Below are positions 1-8,598 of a DNA stretch of 52,792 bases, piece after piece. Location: assembly GCF_011682145.1 (NCBI RefSeq), contig NZ_WHJH01000049.1:1-52792 (forward strand). The letters run 5' to 3'. Both the position numbers and the translations under genes were made by a program. Position 1 is the first letter of the stretch. Each line of letters starts with the position of its first letter. This DNA comes from Massilia mucilaginosa. Its GTDB lineage: Bacteria > Pseudomonadota > Gammaproteobacteria > Burkholderiales > Burkholderiaceae_D. Under the pieces are notes generated by a model that made no database searches, was not told the DNA's origin, and saw only the letters and a list, made by a program, of their open reading frames with translations.

Positions 1-255
1 TTTCTGCGTCATCCGTTCTTGCCTCGATACCCTGCGAAAACAGGGCCACAACATGCTCGCAGTGCTACAGCGCGCATTTGTCGGCGCGCCTATCCCATCA
101 GTTGCATAGCGGCTGAATAGTTACAAATTTTCAAGGTATCAGCAGCCTACTCTTGAACGCGCAGCCAGGCGCGGTAACTGATCGATCGATTGGGCGCTTT
201 GCCGTGTAGCAGTAGTAAAGATGTATTCGAAGCAGCACTTTTCAGGGGTAACATC
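1..255. other. Non-coding start of window
   Basis: No coding region could be supported here. The only structure seen is a short inverted repeat at 30-45 (arms CCCTG/CAGGG), too weak to name. The last bases hold the AGGGG ribosome binding site of the secreted-protein gene that starts at 256. Confidence 0.5.
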
Positions 256-759
256 ATGAAACTCACAATCAATCATTTTGCAAAAACGATGGTTTTATGC
301 GGGGCACTTTCAGGCGCGGCTACCACCGTTTATGCGGCGCGTCCCCACTTTGTCGGGCGAGTGACGTCGACGCTGGCCGGAACCAGTGTGCAGGCGTGCT
401 TTAAAATAGCAGGCTTGGGCGATAATGCGACAATCACGGTTAACGCCAGCGCTAATGCAAGCGCGACCTTCGTTTGCCAGACTAAAAGTGGACAATGCCC
501 CAGCGCAGCAAATAAGACCACGGTCAACACGGAAGTGTCGACATCCGGGGATTTCGTCAGCGATAGAAACGGCAACGTTTCAGGCTGTCTTACTCTGGCT
601 GCCCCAGGTCCTGGCAACTTTGCGTGCCCATCTGGACAGAACTTGGTCCTGGCGAACGTGACCTTCTCAAATATCACCGTCCAGTCCGCCCCGACGGGAC
701 CCGCCACTGCAAACCCACCGGTACAAACCGTCGGCTTCGGGGCCTGCCCTCGCCGATAA
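256..759 (+). CDS. Small secreted cysteine-containing protein, unknown function
   Basis: A 167-residue protein. An in-frame start exists 66 bases upstream, but the ATG at 256 is preferred because an AGGGG site precedes it and the protein then begins with a classical signal peptide: Lys2, a hydrophobic core around residues 12-25, and a likely cut after VYA (residue 27). The mature part is rich in Thr, Val, Asn, Ala and Ser, looks beta-rich, and has six cysteines (48, 74, 81, 111, 124, 164) that could form disulfides in the periplasm or outside the cell. I recognise no enzyme motif and no named family. It stands alone; the next feature is a transposase remnant. Confidence 0.7.
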   Translation: MKLTINHFAKTMVLCGALSGAATTVYAARPHFVGRVTSTLAGTSVQACFKIAGLGDNATITVNASANASATFVCQTKSGQCPSAANKTTVNTEVSTSGDFVSDRNGNVSGCLTLAAPGPGNFACPSGQNLVLANVTFSNITVQSAPTGPATANPPVQTVGFGACPRR

Positions 760-876
760 GCAAGGTTTTTCACAGCACGCGACGCGCCCGCATTCGTCCC
801 GCTTCTGTGTGAGACCGCCCTCGCAAACGCGTCAGCGTCTTGCCTGCGCCGTCTGGACGTAAGCAGGCTCGCCCGA

Positions 877-915
877 CAAAGTAGTTCCCACCGCTTTTTG
901 ATGGGAACTACTTTG
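877..915. repeat. Perfect 14-bp inverted repeat (hairpin)
   Basis: Arms 877-890 (CAAAGTAGTTCCCA) and 902-915 (TGGGAACTACTTTG) are exact reverse complements around an 11-base spacer containing CTTTTT. The right arm overlaps the first codons of the transposase remnant at 901, so the stem would hide its start region in mRNA. It could be an IS-associated translation-control hairpin or part of an IS end; I cannot tell which. Confidence 0.75.
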
Positions 916-1062
916 GACTCAGAAGCAAAGCCGGGCAAGCGCAAGGGCAAGCCGAACAATTCAGTCGAGTTCAAGCGCCGACTCGCCGTTGCGGCTTGCG
1001 AACCCGGCGTGTCTGTCTCCAAGCTGGTGCGGCCGGATGCTTACTTTTCAGGCGCCGGCTGA
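901..1062 (+). pseudogene. Truncated IS66-type TnpA (transposase accessory protein) remnant
   Basis: A 53-residue reading frame whose first 43 residues look like the N-terminus of an IS66-type OrfA: a basic start, then SVEFKRRLAVAACEPGVSVSKL, split as SVEFKRRL plus a helix-turn-helix-like stretch. Family members go on to a second helix and a W-R-R motif, and are roughly twice this length. Here the frame leaves the family at about residue 44 and stops at 1062, and no tnpB or tnpC follows. It is therefore a dead insertion sequence fragment. IS3-type OrfA is the alternative assignment. Confidence 0.5.
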
Positions 1063-1114
1063 TCCGCTCAGTGCCGTGCATAACGATCTGGCTGGACCTG
1101 GCCGCGCCCCGCTT

Positions 1115-1576
1115 CTAGCCGTCGGCGTGCCGTGCCGCCTCGTCCCAACCGCCCGCCACGCACAACTGATCGAACCGCTGCGCCAGATCGGCCAGCACCA
1201 CGTTGCCCAGAGTCTCGATCAGGATCGCCTCGGCCCGTTGCAGCGCATCGCCCAGCGCCTGGTTGACCACCTTTTCGACCGCGCAGTCGGGATTGGCTTT
1301 ATCGACGCCAATGGCAAACAAATGCGGCCCGCCCACCGCGCGATGAATATCGAGCAAGGTCACCTCGCGCAGATCGCAGGCCATCGTCCAGCCCCCGTGC
1401 TTGCCCGCGCCGGACCTCACATAGCCGGCCTCGCGCAAGCCGGCCATGGTGCGCCGCACCACCACCGGATTGGTGTCCAGCATCCTGGCGATGTGTTCCG
1501 ATGTCATCGGTCCGTCATGCCTGGCCATGTGCAGCAGCACATGGAGCACGCGGGAAAGGCGGCTGTCTGTTCTCAT
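1115..1576 (-). CDS. Rrf2 family transcriptional regulator
   Basis: A 153-residue winged-helix regulator. The ATG at 1576 is chosen over an upstream in-frame start because the Rrf2 fold begins at once (MRTDSRLSRVLHVLLHMA). The recognition helix region (TSEHIARML, then VVVRRTMAGLREAGYV) and the glycine-rich wing (GAGKHGGW) are clear. The three-cysteine Fe-S cluster of IscR/NsrR is absent; only one Cys lies in the C-terminal half (PDCAVEKV), so a YwnA-like, cluster-free regulator is more likely. It is divergent from the acyl-CoA operon across 168 bases, so it may regulate itself or that operon; the target is inference. Confidence 0.85.
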   Translation of the reverse strand: MRTDSRLSRVLHVLLHMARHDGPMTSEHIARMLDTNPVVVRRTMAGLREAGYVRSGAGKHGGWTMACDLREVTLLDIHRAVGGPHLFAIGVDKANPDCAVEKVVNQALGDALQRAEAILIETLGNVVLADLAQRFDQLCVAGGWDEAARHADG

Positions 1577-1702
1577 TGAATGTCGCGATAAAAGGTGATC
1601 TGGAGCCACAGTTTACCGCCTCCCGACACTCCCCGTGCGCCCCAATTGGCGCCCGCAAAAGCCGTCTTCCCAGCCCGACTATTTCATGTACAATCATTGT
1701 GA

Positions 1703-1716
1703 ACGGTCGTGCTATT
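1703..1716 (+). promoter_or_regulatory. Putative operator shared with the phosphotransferase operon
   Basis: ACGGTCGTGCTATT lies 29 bases before the acyl-CoA dehydrogenase start, just after a -10-like TACAAT (1689-1694). The same motif with one mismatch (ACGGTCGTTCTATT) occurs on the minus strand at 16635-16648, upstream of the phosphotransferase gene, where it belongs to a quasi-palindrome TAGNACGNNCGTNCTA. Such symmetric ACG-NN-CGT cores are typical of TetR-family operators. The binding protein is not identified. Confidence 0.5.
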
Positions 1717-1744
1717 TTTGGACGATAATAACAAAGGAGACTGT

Positions 1745-2935
1745 ATGGACCTGAACTATACGAGCGGGGACCTGGCGTTCCGCGACCAGGCGCGCGCCTT
1801 CCTCGACGCCAATCTTCCGGCCGATCTGCAGCAAAAGGTGCGCAAGCACCTGCGCATGTCGAAGGACGATTACGTGCGCTGGCACCGCATCCTCGCCACC
1901 CAGGGCTGGGTCGCGCCGGGCTGGCCGGCCGAATTCGGCGGCCCGGGCTGGAGCGCCGTGCAGCGCCACATCTGGGACGAGGAATGCGCGCGCGCCGGCA
2001 CGCCGCCGATCCTGCCGTTCGGCGTCAACATGGTCGCCCCGGTCATCATGGCCTTCGGCAGCGACGAACAGAAAGCCCACTTCCTGCCGCGCATCCTCTC
2101 GTGCGAAGACTGGTGGTGCCAGGGCTATTCGGAACCGGGCGCCGGCTCCGACCTGGCGTCGCTCAAGACCACCGCCGAACGCGATGGCGACGTGTATGTC
2201 GTCAACGGCCAGAAAACCTGGACCACCCTGGCCCAGCATGCCGACATGATTTTTTGCCTGGTGCGCACCGACAGCGGCGTGCGCAAGCAGGAAGGCATCT
2301 CCTTCCTCCTGATCGACATGCACAGCCCGGGCGTGACGGTGCGCCCGATCATCATGCTCGACGAAGACCACGAAGTGAACGAAGTCTTCTTCGATAACGT
2401 GCGCGTGCCGGTGCAGAACCTGGTCGGCAAGGAAAACAAGGGCTGGACCTACGCCAAATACCTGCTGGGCCACGAACGCACCGGCATCGCCGCGGTCGGC
2501 CGCTCCAAGCGCGAACTGGCCACGCTCAAGCGCATCGCGGCTTCGCGCAACAAGAACGGCAAGCCGCTGATCGACGACCCGCTGTTCGCCGCCAAGGTGG
2601 CCACGCTGGAAATCGAACTGATGGCGCTGGAGATGACCGTCATGCGCGTGCTGGCGCAGGAGCACAAGGCGCCCGGACCGGAAGCGTCGGTGCTCAAGGT
2701 GCGCGGCACCGAAATCCAGCAGACGCTCACCGAACTGATGGTCGAAGCGGTCGGCCCGATGGCGCTGCCCTTCGATCCGGCCTATCTCGAATCGGACACG
2801 CCGCACAGCGTGTTCGACGATGACGACGCCGCGCCGCTGGCCTCGCACTACTTCAATTTCCGCAAGACCTCCATCTATGGCGGCTCGAACGAGATTCAAC
2901 GCAATATCATCACCCAGATGATCCTGGGCCTGTGA
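1745..2935 (+). CDS. Acyl-CoA dehydrogenase, PimC-like (large subunit type)
   Basis: A 396-residue flavin-dependent acyl-CoA dehydrogenase that would introduce a 2,3-double bond into an acyl-CoA in the cytoplasm. The ATG at 1745 follows AAAGGAG at 1733-1739. Family signatures are visible: YSEPGAGSDLAS (128-139), where substrate and FAD bind, VNGQKTWTT (153-161), and the C-terminal YGGSNEIQRNII (378-389). Length and sequence style match the PimC-like branch, whose members pair with a second, smaller dehydrogenase encoded next door, as here. It heads a four-gene operon. The true substrate (dicarboxylic, branched or terpenoid acyl-CoA) cannot be read from the sequence. Confidence 0.9.
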   Translation: MDLNYTSGDLAFRDQARAFLDANLPADLQQKVRKHLRMSKDDYVRWHRILATQGWVAPGWPAEFGGPGWSAVQRHIWDEECARAGTPPILPFGVNMVAPVIMAFGSDEQKAHFLPRILSCEDWWCQGYSEPGAGSDLASLKTTAERDGDVYVVNGQKTWTTLAQHADMIFCLVRTDSGVRKQEGISFLLIDMHSPGVTVRPIIMLDEDHEVNEVFFDNVRVPVQNLVGKENKGWTYAKYLLGHERTGIAAVGRSKRELATLKRIAASRNKNGKPLIDDPLFAAKVATLEIELMALEMTVMRVLAQEHKAPGPEASVLKVRGTEIQQTLTELMVEAVGPMALPFDPAYLESDTPHSVFDDDDAAPLASHYFNFRKTSIYGGSNEIQRNIITQMILGL

Positions 2936-2945
2936 GGGACTGAAC

Positions 2946-4091
2946 ATGGATTTCAACTTCAAGGAAGAACAGCTGGCCTTCGCCGATGCCCTCAAGCGCT
3001 GGGTGACCAAGGATTACAGCTTCGAGGCGCGCAAGAAGATCGTCCACTCCGAGGCCGGCAGCTCCGACGCGGCGTGGGCCGCGCTGGCCGAACTGGGCAT
3101 GCTGGCGCTGCCGGTGCCGGAAGAGCAGGGCGGCTTCAATGGCACGGCGGTCGACATGTTCGTCGTCATGCAGGAGCTCGGGCGCGGCCTGGTGGTCGAA
3201 CCGTATTTCGCCACCGTGCTCGGTGCGCATTTCCTGACGCTGGGCGGCCAGCATCCGGAGCTGCTGGCGCAAGTGGCCGGCGGCGAACTCAAACTGGCGT
3301 GCGCGCTGGCCGAAAAACAGGCGCGCCATGACCTGTCGGACATCGCCACCACTGCCGTCGCCAATGCCGGCGGCTACGTCCTCAATGGCCGCAAGAGCGT
3401 GGTGGTGCACGGCGGCCAGGCCGGCAGCCTGATCGTCTCGGCGCGCAGCGGCGGCGCGCAGCGCGGCTTTGATGGCGTGTCGCTGTTCGTGGTGCCGGCC
3501 AATGCGCCTGGTGTGAGCGTGCGCGATTACCGCACGCTCGACGGCCAGCGCGCCGCCGACATCGGCTTCGCCAATGTCCAGGTCGCGCGCGAAAACCTGA
3601 TCGGCCTTGAAGGCCAGGGCTGGAACCTGCTCGACGCCGGTGCCGACTACGGCGCCGGCCTGCTGTGCGCCGAAGCGCTGGGCGCGATGGAAGCCATCTT
3701 CGCCGCCACGCTCGACTACCTCAAGACGCGCACCCAGTTCGGCGCGCCGATCGGCAAATTCCAGGCGCTGCAGCACCGCATGGCCGACATGTACATCCAC
3801 CTCGAACAGGCGCGCTCGATGGCGCTGCTGGCCGCGGTGCGCCTGGCATCCTCCGATGTGGAAGAACGCCGCCGCACCGTGTCGGCCGCCAAGTTCCGGG
3901 TCGGCCAGGCGCTCAAGTTCGTCGGCCAGCAGGCGGTCCAGCTGCACGGCGGCATGGGCGTGACCGACGAACTGCCGGCCGCGCACCATTTCAAGCGCCT
4001 GACCATGATCGAGCTGTCGCTGGGCGACTCCGATCACCACCTGCAGCGCTTCATCGCGCAGCCGGGATTCGCGCAAGGTGACATGGCATGA
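2946..4091 (+). CDS. Acyl-CoA dehydrogenase, PimD-like (small subunit type)
   Basis: A 381-residue acyl-CoA dehydrogenase starting 10 bases after its partner. It has the family's N-terminal helical domain (FKEEQLAFADALKRWV), a central beta domain with LNGRKSVVVHG, and a C-terminal helical domain with TRTQFGAPIGKFQALQHRMADM split over residues 255-280, then HGGMGVTDELPAAHH (334-348). The middle part is less canonical than in the first dehydrogenase, as is usual for PimD-like partners, so the two probably form a heteromeric enzyme; that pairing is inference. It overlaps the next gene by four bases (ATGA), so translation is likely coupled. Confidence 0.88.
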   Translation: MDFNFKEEQLAFADALKRWVTKDYSFEARKKIVHSEAGSSDAAWAALAELGMLALPVPEEQGGFNGTAVDMFVVMQELGRGLVVEPYFATVLGAHFLTLGGQHPELLAQVAGGELKLACALAEKQARHDLSDIATTAVANAGGYVLNGRKSVVVHGGQAGSLIVSARSGGAQRGFDGVSLFVVPANAPGVSVRDYRTLDGQRAADIGFANVQVARENLIGLEGQGWNLLDAGADYGAGLLCAEALGAMEAIFAATLDYLKTRTQFGAPIGKFQALQHRMADMYIHLEQARSMALLAAVRLASSDVEERRRTVSAAKFRVGQALKFVGQQAVQLHGGMGVTDELPAAHHFKRLTMIELSLGDSDHHLQRFIAQPGFAQGDMA

Positions 4092-4558
4092 AACAGAGCA
4101 CATGGTATTTCGAGGACTTTTACGTCGGCCAGGAGATCGCGGTCGGCAGCCGCACCGTGACCGAAGAAGAAATCATCGCCTTCGCCACCCAGTTCGACCC
4201 GCAGCCTTTCCACGTCGACCATGACGCGGCCGCGGCGTCCATCTTCGGCAGTGTGATCGCCAGCGGCTGGCATACCTGCAGCATGATGATGCGCATGGTG
4301 GTCGACAGCGTGCTGGGCACCTCGTCGAGCATGGGCTCACCGGGCCTGGACAAGGTACGCTGGCTGCAACCGGTGCGCGCCGGCGACACCTTGAGCGTCA
4401 CCTACATCACCACCGGGCTCAAGCCATCGGGCTCGCGCCCGGATCGCGGCGTGGTCTGGTCGACCTGGCGGGCCGCAAACCAGCACGGCGAGGCGGTCTG
4501 CACGATCGAAGGCATGGGCATGTTCGGGCGCCGCCCGCGGGAGAACAACGATGCGTGA
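4088..4558 (+). CDS. MaoC family dehydratase (first copy)
   Basis: A 156-residue hot-dog-fold protein of the MaoC/R-specific enoyl-CoA hydratase family, expected to add water to the enoyl-CoA made by the dehydrogenases upstream. The hydratase-2 dyad is present: Asp37 and His42 in FDPQPFHVD, followed by IFGSVIASGWHT, matching the family's FGG-x-xAHG loop in a looser form. It is in one operon with the dehydrogenases (ATGA overlap upstream) and overlaps the second MaoC gene by eight bases. Two MaoC proteins side by side may form a heterodimer or act on different chain lengths; the sequence does not decide. Confidence 0.87.
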   Translation: MKQSTWYFEDFYVGQEIAVGSRTVTEEEIIAFATQFDPQPFHVDHDAAAASIFGSVIASGWHTCSMMMRMVVDSVLGTSSSMGSPGLDKVRWLQPVRAGDTLSVTYITTGLKPSGSRPDRGVVWSTWRAANQHGEAVCTIEGMGMFGRRPRENNDA

Positions 4559-5006
4559 ATTTTCCAGCCTGGCCGAGATGCAGGCGCTGGTGGGGCAGGA
4601 GCTCGCGGTGTCGGAATGGGTCGAGATCACCCAGGAACGCGTGAACCAGTTTGCCGACGCCACCGACGACCACCAGTGGATCCACCTCGACCTGGAACGC
4701 TGCGCGCGCGAGTCGCCATTCGGCGGGCCGGTGGCGCATGGCTTCCTGACCCTGTCGCTCATTTCCGGCCTGTTCGGCAGGGCGCTGCGCATGGTCGACG
4801 CGAAGATGGTCGTCAACTATGGCCTGAACAAGGTGCGCTTTCCGGCTCCGGTGCCGGTCGGCAGCCGCGTGCGCGCGCGCCTGACACTGCGGCAGGTCGA
4901 GCCGATCGACGGCGGCGCGCAGCTCGAATGGAGCGTCATCGTCGAGCGCGAGGGCGGCGCCAAGCCGGTCTGCGTGGCCGAACTGCTGGTGCGGCGCTAC
5001 CCTTGA
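4551..5006 (+). CDS. MaoC family dehydratase (second copy)
   Basis: A 151-residue MaoC-like hydratase and last gene of the acyl-CoA operon. The hydratase-2 motif is nearly ideal: FADATDD (34-40), Asp40 and His45, then FGGPVAHGFLTLSL (57-70). This makes it more likely than the first copy to be a fully active (R)-specific enoyl-CoA hydratase. C-terminal strands with VNYGLNKVRFPAPVPVGSRVRAR are typical of the fold. The start overlaps the end of the first copy. No clear terminator is seen in the 166 bases before the chemoreceptor gene. Confidence 0.9.
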   Translation: MREFSSLAEMQALVGQELAVSEWVEITQERVNQFADATDDHQWIHLDLERCARESPFGGPVAHGFLTLSLISGLFGRALRMVDAKMVVNYGLNKVRFPAPVPVGSRVRARLTLRQVEPIDGGAQLEWSVIVEREGGAKPVCVAELLVRRYP

Positions 5007-5172
5007 TGCCCGCGGCGGGGCCGCCCGGTCCCGCCTACACCACCGCACTTGCCATCGCACCTAGCAGGAATCACGGGGCAATCCCGGCCGCGTGGCGCAC
5101 CGGATGAGACTAGTATGAGCTGACGGGTAGTTTGTCGTCGTGTCGTCGTACGGTCATCAGCCGGGAGTACGG

Positions 5173-6858
5173 ATGAAAATTGCGAACTTGAAGATCGGTG
5201 TTCGTCTGGGGGCCGGTTTCGGCCTCGTCTTGCTGTTGATGGCGACCCTGATCGCCACCGGCATCACCCTCCTCAACAGTGCCGGCGCGAGCACCCGGCG
5301 CATGGTCGAGCATGAGTGGGTCAAGGCCGATGCCGCCAACGAAGTCAACGTCGGCACGCGCGCCAATGCGCGCCGCACGCTCGAACTGTTCATCGTCACC
5401 GACCCGGCGCAACTGGCCAATATCCGCTCGCGCATCGAAGCGAACAAGAAACTGATCACCGATGCGCTGGCCAGGCTCGACAAACTGGTCGACACCCGCG
5501 AAGGGCGCGACCTGCTGAACCGGATCACCAGTGCGCGCGTCGCCTATGTGGCCTCGTACTCGCGCGTCGACAAACTGATCGCCGCCGACAGGCGCGATGA
5601 AGCGGCAACCGTGATGCGCACCGAAACGCTGCCGGCGCTGGACGGTTTGCAGGCCTCGGTCAGCGCCCTGGCCGAGTTTCAGAAACGCCTGGTCGGATCG
5701 GCCAGTGCCGATGTCGGCGCGCGCATCGCCAGCGCGCGCACCCTGATGCTGTGGCAAGGCGCGGCGGCGCTGGTCATCGGCGTGCTGGCCGGCTGGTGGA
5801 TCACGCGCTCGATCACGCTGCCGGTCAACGACGCGGTGCGGGTGGCCAGGACGGTGGCGGCGGGCGACCTGAGTGCCCGCATCGCGCCCGGTTCGTCCAG
5901 CGAGACCGGGCAACTGCTCGCCGCCCTCGGCGACATGAACGCGGGCCTGTGCAATATCGTCGACCAGGTACGCCACGGCACCGATGCGATTGCCACCGCG
6001 TCGAGCCAGATCGCCAGCGGGAATATGGATTTGTCGGCGCGCACCGAGCAGCAAGCCAGTTCGCTGGAGGAGACCGCGTCGTCGATGGAAGAACTCACAT
6101 CGACCGTCAAGCAGAACGCCGACAATGCGCGCCAGGCCAACCAGCTGGCCATTTCGGCCTCGCACGTGGCGGTGCAGGGCGGGTCGGTGGTGGCGCAGGT
6201 GGTCGACACCATGGGATCGATCAACGCATCGTCGCGCAAGATCGTCGAGATCATCAGCGTGATCGAAGGAATCGCGTTCCAGACCAATATCCTGGCGCTC
6301 AATGCGGCGGTGGAGGCGGCGCGCGCGGGCGAACAGGGGCGCGGGTTTGCGGTCGTTGCCAGCGAGGTGCGCAACCTGGCGCAGCGCTCGGCGGCGGCGG
6401 CCAAGGAAATCAAGATGCTGATCGACGATTCGGTGGACAAGGTCGCGCAGGGCAGCGAACTGGTCGAGCGCGCCGGCACGACCATGCAGGCGATCGTCAC
6501 CAGCATCAAGAGCGTGGCCGACATGATGGGCGAGATCACGGCGGCGAGCGTGGAGCAGACGGCCGGCATCGAACAGATCAACCAGGCCATCACCCAGATG
6601 GACGAGGTGACGCAGCAGAACGCCGCGCTGGTCGAGCAGGCGGCGGCGGCGGCCGGTGCGCTGCAGGACCAGGCCGGCACGCTGGCGGGCGTGGTCAGTG
6701 TCTTCAAGCTGCCGGCGGGCGCGGCGCAAGCGAGTGTGCCTCCCGCGCAGCGCGCGCTGGCGACGCGCGCGCCGCCGCAACGCGCCACGCCCGCGCCGGC
6801 CGCTGGACGCACGCGCGAAGTGGCCGCTGCCGGCCCGGACGACTGGGAACAGTTCTGA
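5173..6858 (+). CDS. Methyl-accepting chemotaxis protein with C-terminal tether
   Basis: A 561-residue inner-membrane chemoreceptor. The ATG at 5173 follows GGGAG, and the protein then begins MKIANLKIGVRLG. Layout: TM1 (about 12-32), a four-helix-bundle periplasmic sensor (about 33-190), TM2 (about 192-212, with GWWITRSI), a HAMP domain, and a long cytoplasmic coiled coil. Its tip holds the conserved [20 protein letters not shown] region (near 364-385) that contacts CheA/CheW. It ends in DDWEQF, which resembles the xWxxF pentapeptide that docks CheR/CheB. The ligand is unknown. A paralogue lacking this tail follows directly. Confidence 0.93.
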   Translation: MKIANLKIGVRLGAGFGLVLLLMATLIATGITLLNSAGASTRRMVEHEWVKADAANEVNVGTRANARRTLELFIVTDPAQLANIRSRIEANKKLITDALARLDKLVDTREGRDLLNRITSARVAYVASYSRVDKLIAADRRDEAATVMRTETLPALDGLQASVSALAEFQKRLVGSASADVGARIASARTLMLWQGAAALVIGVLAGWWITRSITLPVNDAVRVARTVAAGDLSARIAPGSSSETGQLLAALGDMNAGLCNIVDQVRHGTDAIATASSQIASGNMDLSARTEQQASSLEETASSMEELTSTVKQNADNARQANQLAISASHVAVQGGSVVAQVVDTMGSINASSRKIVEIISVIEGIAFQTNILALNAAVEAARAGEQGRGFAVVASEVRNLAQRSAAAAKEIKMLIDDSVDKVAQGSELVERAGTTMQAIVTSIKSVADMMGEITAASVEQTAGIEQINQAITQMDEVTQQNAALVEQAAAAAGALQDQAGTLAGVVSVFKLPAGAAQASVPPAQRALATRAPPQRATPAPAAGRTREVAAAGPDDWEQF

Positions 6859-6974
6859 GACAGGCGGCCGGGGGCGAATCGCGATTTCCTTGATCTGCGT
6901 TGGTTGACGAGGGCCGCCCGCCCAGCCTACTATTGCTGCATGGAAATATCAGATACGGGCCGCCCGGTAGCAGC

Positions 6975-8570
6975 ATGAACATTGCAAACTTAAGAATCGG
7001 GACGCGCCTGGGTGGCGCGTTCGGCATCATCCTGCTGATCATGGCGGCCCTGATCGCCAGCGCGCTCACACTGCTCGCCAATATCAGCGCCGTCAGCAGC
7101 ACCATGATCGAGCGCGACCTGGTGCAGGCCGATGCCGCCAACGTCATCAACGTCACCACCCGCGCCAACGCGCGCGCCACGCTCGAATTGTTCATCGCTC
7201 CCGATGCCGCCTACAGCGCCAGGGTGCGCGAGAAGATCGAGGCCAACAAGAGGGAGATTACCGGCGCCATCGCGGTGCTCGACAGACTGCCCGGCAGCGC
7301 CGAAGGCAGGGAGCTGCTGGCGCACATCAAGGTGCAGCGCGCGGCGTATGTGGCCTCGTTCGGCGCCGTCGGCAAGCGCCTCGCCGCGCAGGAGCGCGAT
7401 GCGGCTGTAGCCACCATGCTGGAGCAGACCTTGCCCGCGCTCGACACCTTGCAAGGCTCGGTGACGCGGCTGGCCAGCCTGCAAAAGACGCTGGTCGGCG
7501 CGGCCGGCCAGCGCATTGAGGCGAGCGCCGTGCTGGCGCGCAAGGCCATGCTGGTACTCGGCCTGGCCGCGCTGCTGGTCGGCGCCTTGTCGGGCTGGTG
7601 GATCGCGCGTTCGATCACCGCGCCGATCGTCACCGCGGTGCGGGTCGCGAAGACGGTGGCCGCGGGCGACCTGACCAGCGACATCGCGGTGCGCTCGGGC
7701 GACGAAACGGGCCAATTGATGCAGGCCCTCAGGGAGATGAACGGCAGCTTGCAGCGCATCGTCGGCCAGGTGCGCAGCGGTACCGATGCCATCGCCACGG
7801 CATCCGGCCAGATCGCCAGCGGGAACATGGATTTGTCCGCGCGCACCGAGCATCAAGCCAGTTCGCTGGAGCAGACCGCGTCGTCGATGGAAGAACTCAC
7901 ATCGACCGTCAGGCAGAATGCCGACAATGCGCGCCAGGCCAACCAGCTGGCCATGTCGGCCTCGCAAGTGGCCATGCAGGGCGGCGCCGTGGTGGCGCAG
8001 GTGGTCGATACGATGGGGGCGATCGACGCATCGTCGCGCAAGATCGTCGACATCATCGGCGTGATCGAATCGATCGCGTTCCAGACCAATATCCTGGCGC
8101 TCAATGCGGCGGTGGAAGCGGCGCGCGCGGGCGAGCAGGGGCGCGGATTTGCGGTCGTTGCCAGCGAAGTGCGCAACCTGGCGCAGCGCTCGGCGGCGGC
8201 GGCCAGGGAAATCAAGCTGCTGATCGGCGACTCGGTGGAGAAGGTCACGCAGGGCACCGAACTGGTGGACCGCGCCGGAACGACCATGCAGGCCATTGTG
8301 ACGAGTATCGGCAGCGTGACCGACATGATGGGCGAGATCACGGCGGCCAGTGGGGAGCAGAGCGCCGGCATCGCGCAGATCAACCAGGCCATTGCGCAGA
8401 TGGACGAGGTGACGCAGCAGAATGCGGCGCTGGTGGAGGAAGCGGCTGCGGCGGCGCAGGCCCTGCAGGATCAGGCCGGGGCGCTCTCCGGCGTGGTCAA
8501 GGTCTTCAAGCTGCCCGCCAGCGCGGTGGTGGCGCCGAAAAAGACGGGGCGAGTGGCCGGAACGAAGTAA
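6975..8570 (+). CDS. Methyl-accepting chemotaxis protein, tandem paralogue without tether
   Basis: A 531-residue chemoreceptor, paralogous to the gene 116 bases upstream. Start at 6975 ([14 protein letters not shown]), aligned with that gene; longer in-frame starts would add an unlikely leader. Same layout: TM1, four-helix periplasmic sensor, TM2 ([12 protein letters not shown]), HAMP, and a signalling tip with [20 protein letters not shown]. The signalling part is almost identical to its neighbour at the DNA level, while the periplasmic sensors have diverged, so it probably senses another ligand. It ends in a basic tail ([10 protein letters not shown]) with no xWxxF tether and would depend on tethered receptors for efficient adaptation. 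Confidence 0.93.
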   Translation: MNIANLRIGTRLGGAFGIILLIMAALIASALTLLANISAVSSTMIERDLVQADAANVINVTTRANARATLELFIAPDAAYSARVREKIEANKREITGAIAVLDRLPGSAEGRELLAHIKVQRAAYVASFGAVGKRLAAQERDAAVATMLEQTLPALDTLQGSVTRLASLQKTLVGAAGQRIEASAVLARKAMLVLGLAALLVGALSGWWIARSITAPIVTAVRVAKTVAAGDLTSDIAVRSGDETGQLMQALREMNGSLQRIVGQVRSGTDAIATASGQIASGNMDLSARTEHQASSLEQTASSMEELTSTVRQNADNARQANQLAMSASQVAMQGGAVVAQVVDTMGAIDASSRKIVDIIGVIESIAFQTNILALNAAVEAARAGEQGRGFAVVASEVRNLAQRSAAAAREIKLLIGDSVEKVTQGTELVDRAGTTMQAIVTSIGSVTDMMGEITAASGEQSAGIAQINQAIAQMDEVTQQNAALVEEAAAAAQALQDQAGALSGVVKVFKLPASAVVAPKKTGRVAGTK

Positions 8571-8598
8571 GCAATGTCGTAATCCGCTTGAACTGTTT

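Noticed and set aside
30-45. Small hairpin CCCTG-CGAAAA-CAGGG
   Set aside because: The five-base arms are too short to support a terminator or attachment site, and no gene end is visible before it.
330-1022. Minus-strand open frame of 230 codons opposite the secreted protein
   Set aside because: It has no homology-like motifs and runs antisense to a gene with a signal peptide and ribosome site, then through the IS remnant. It is an effect of base composition.
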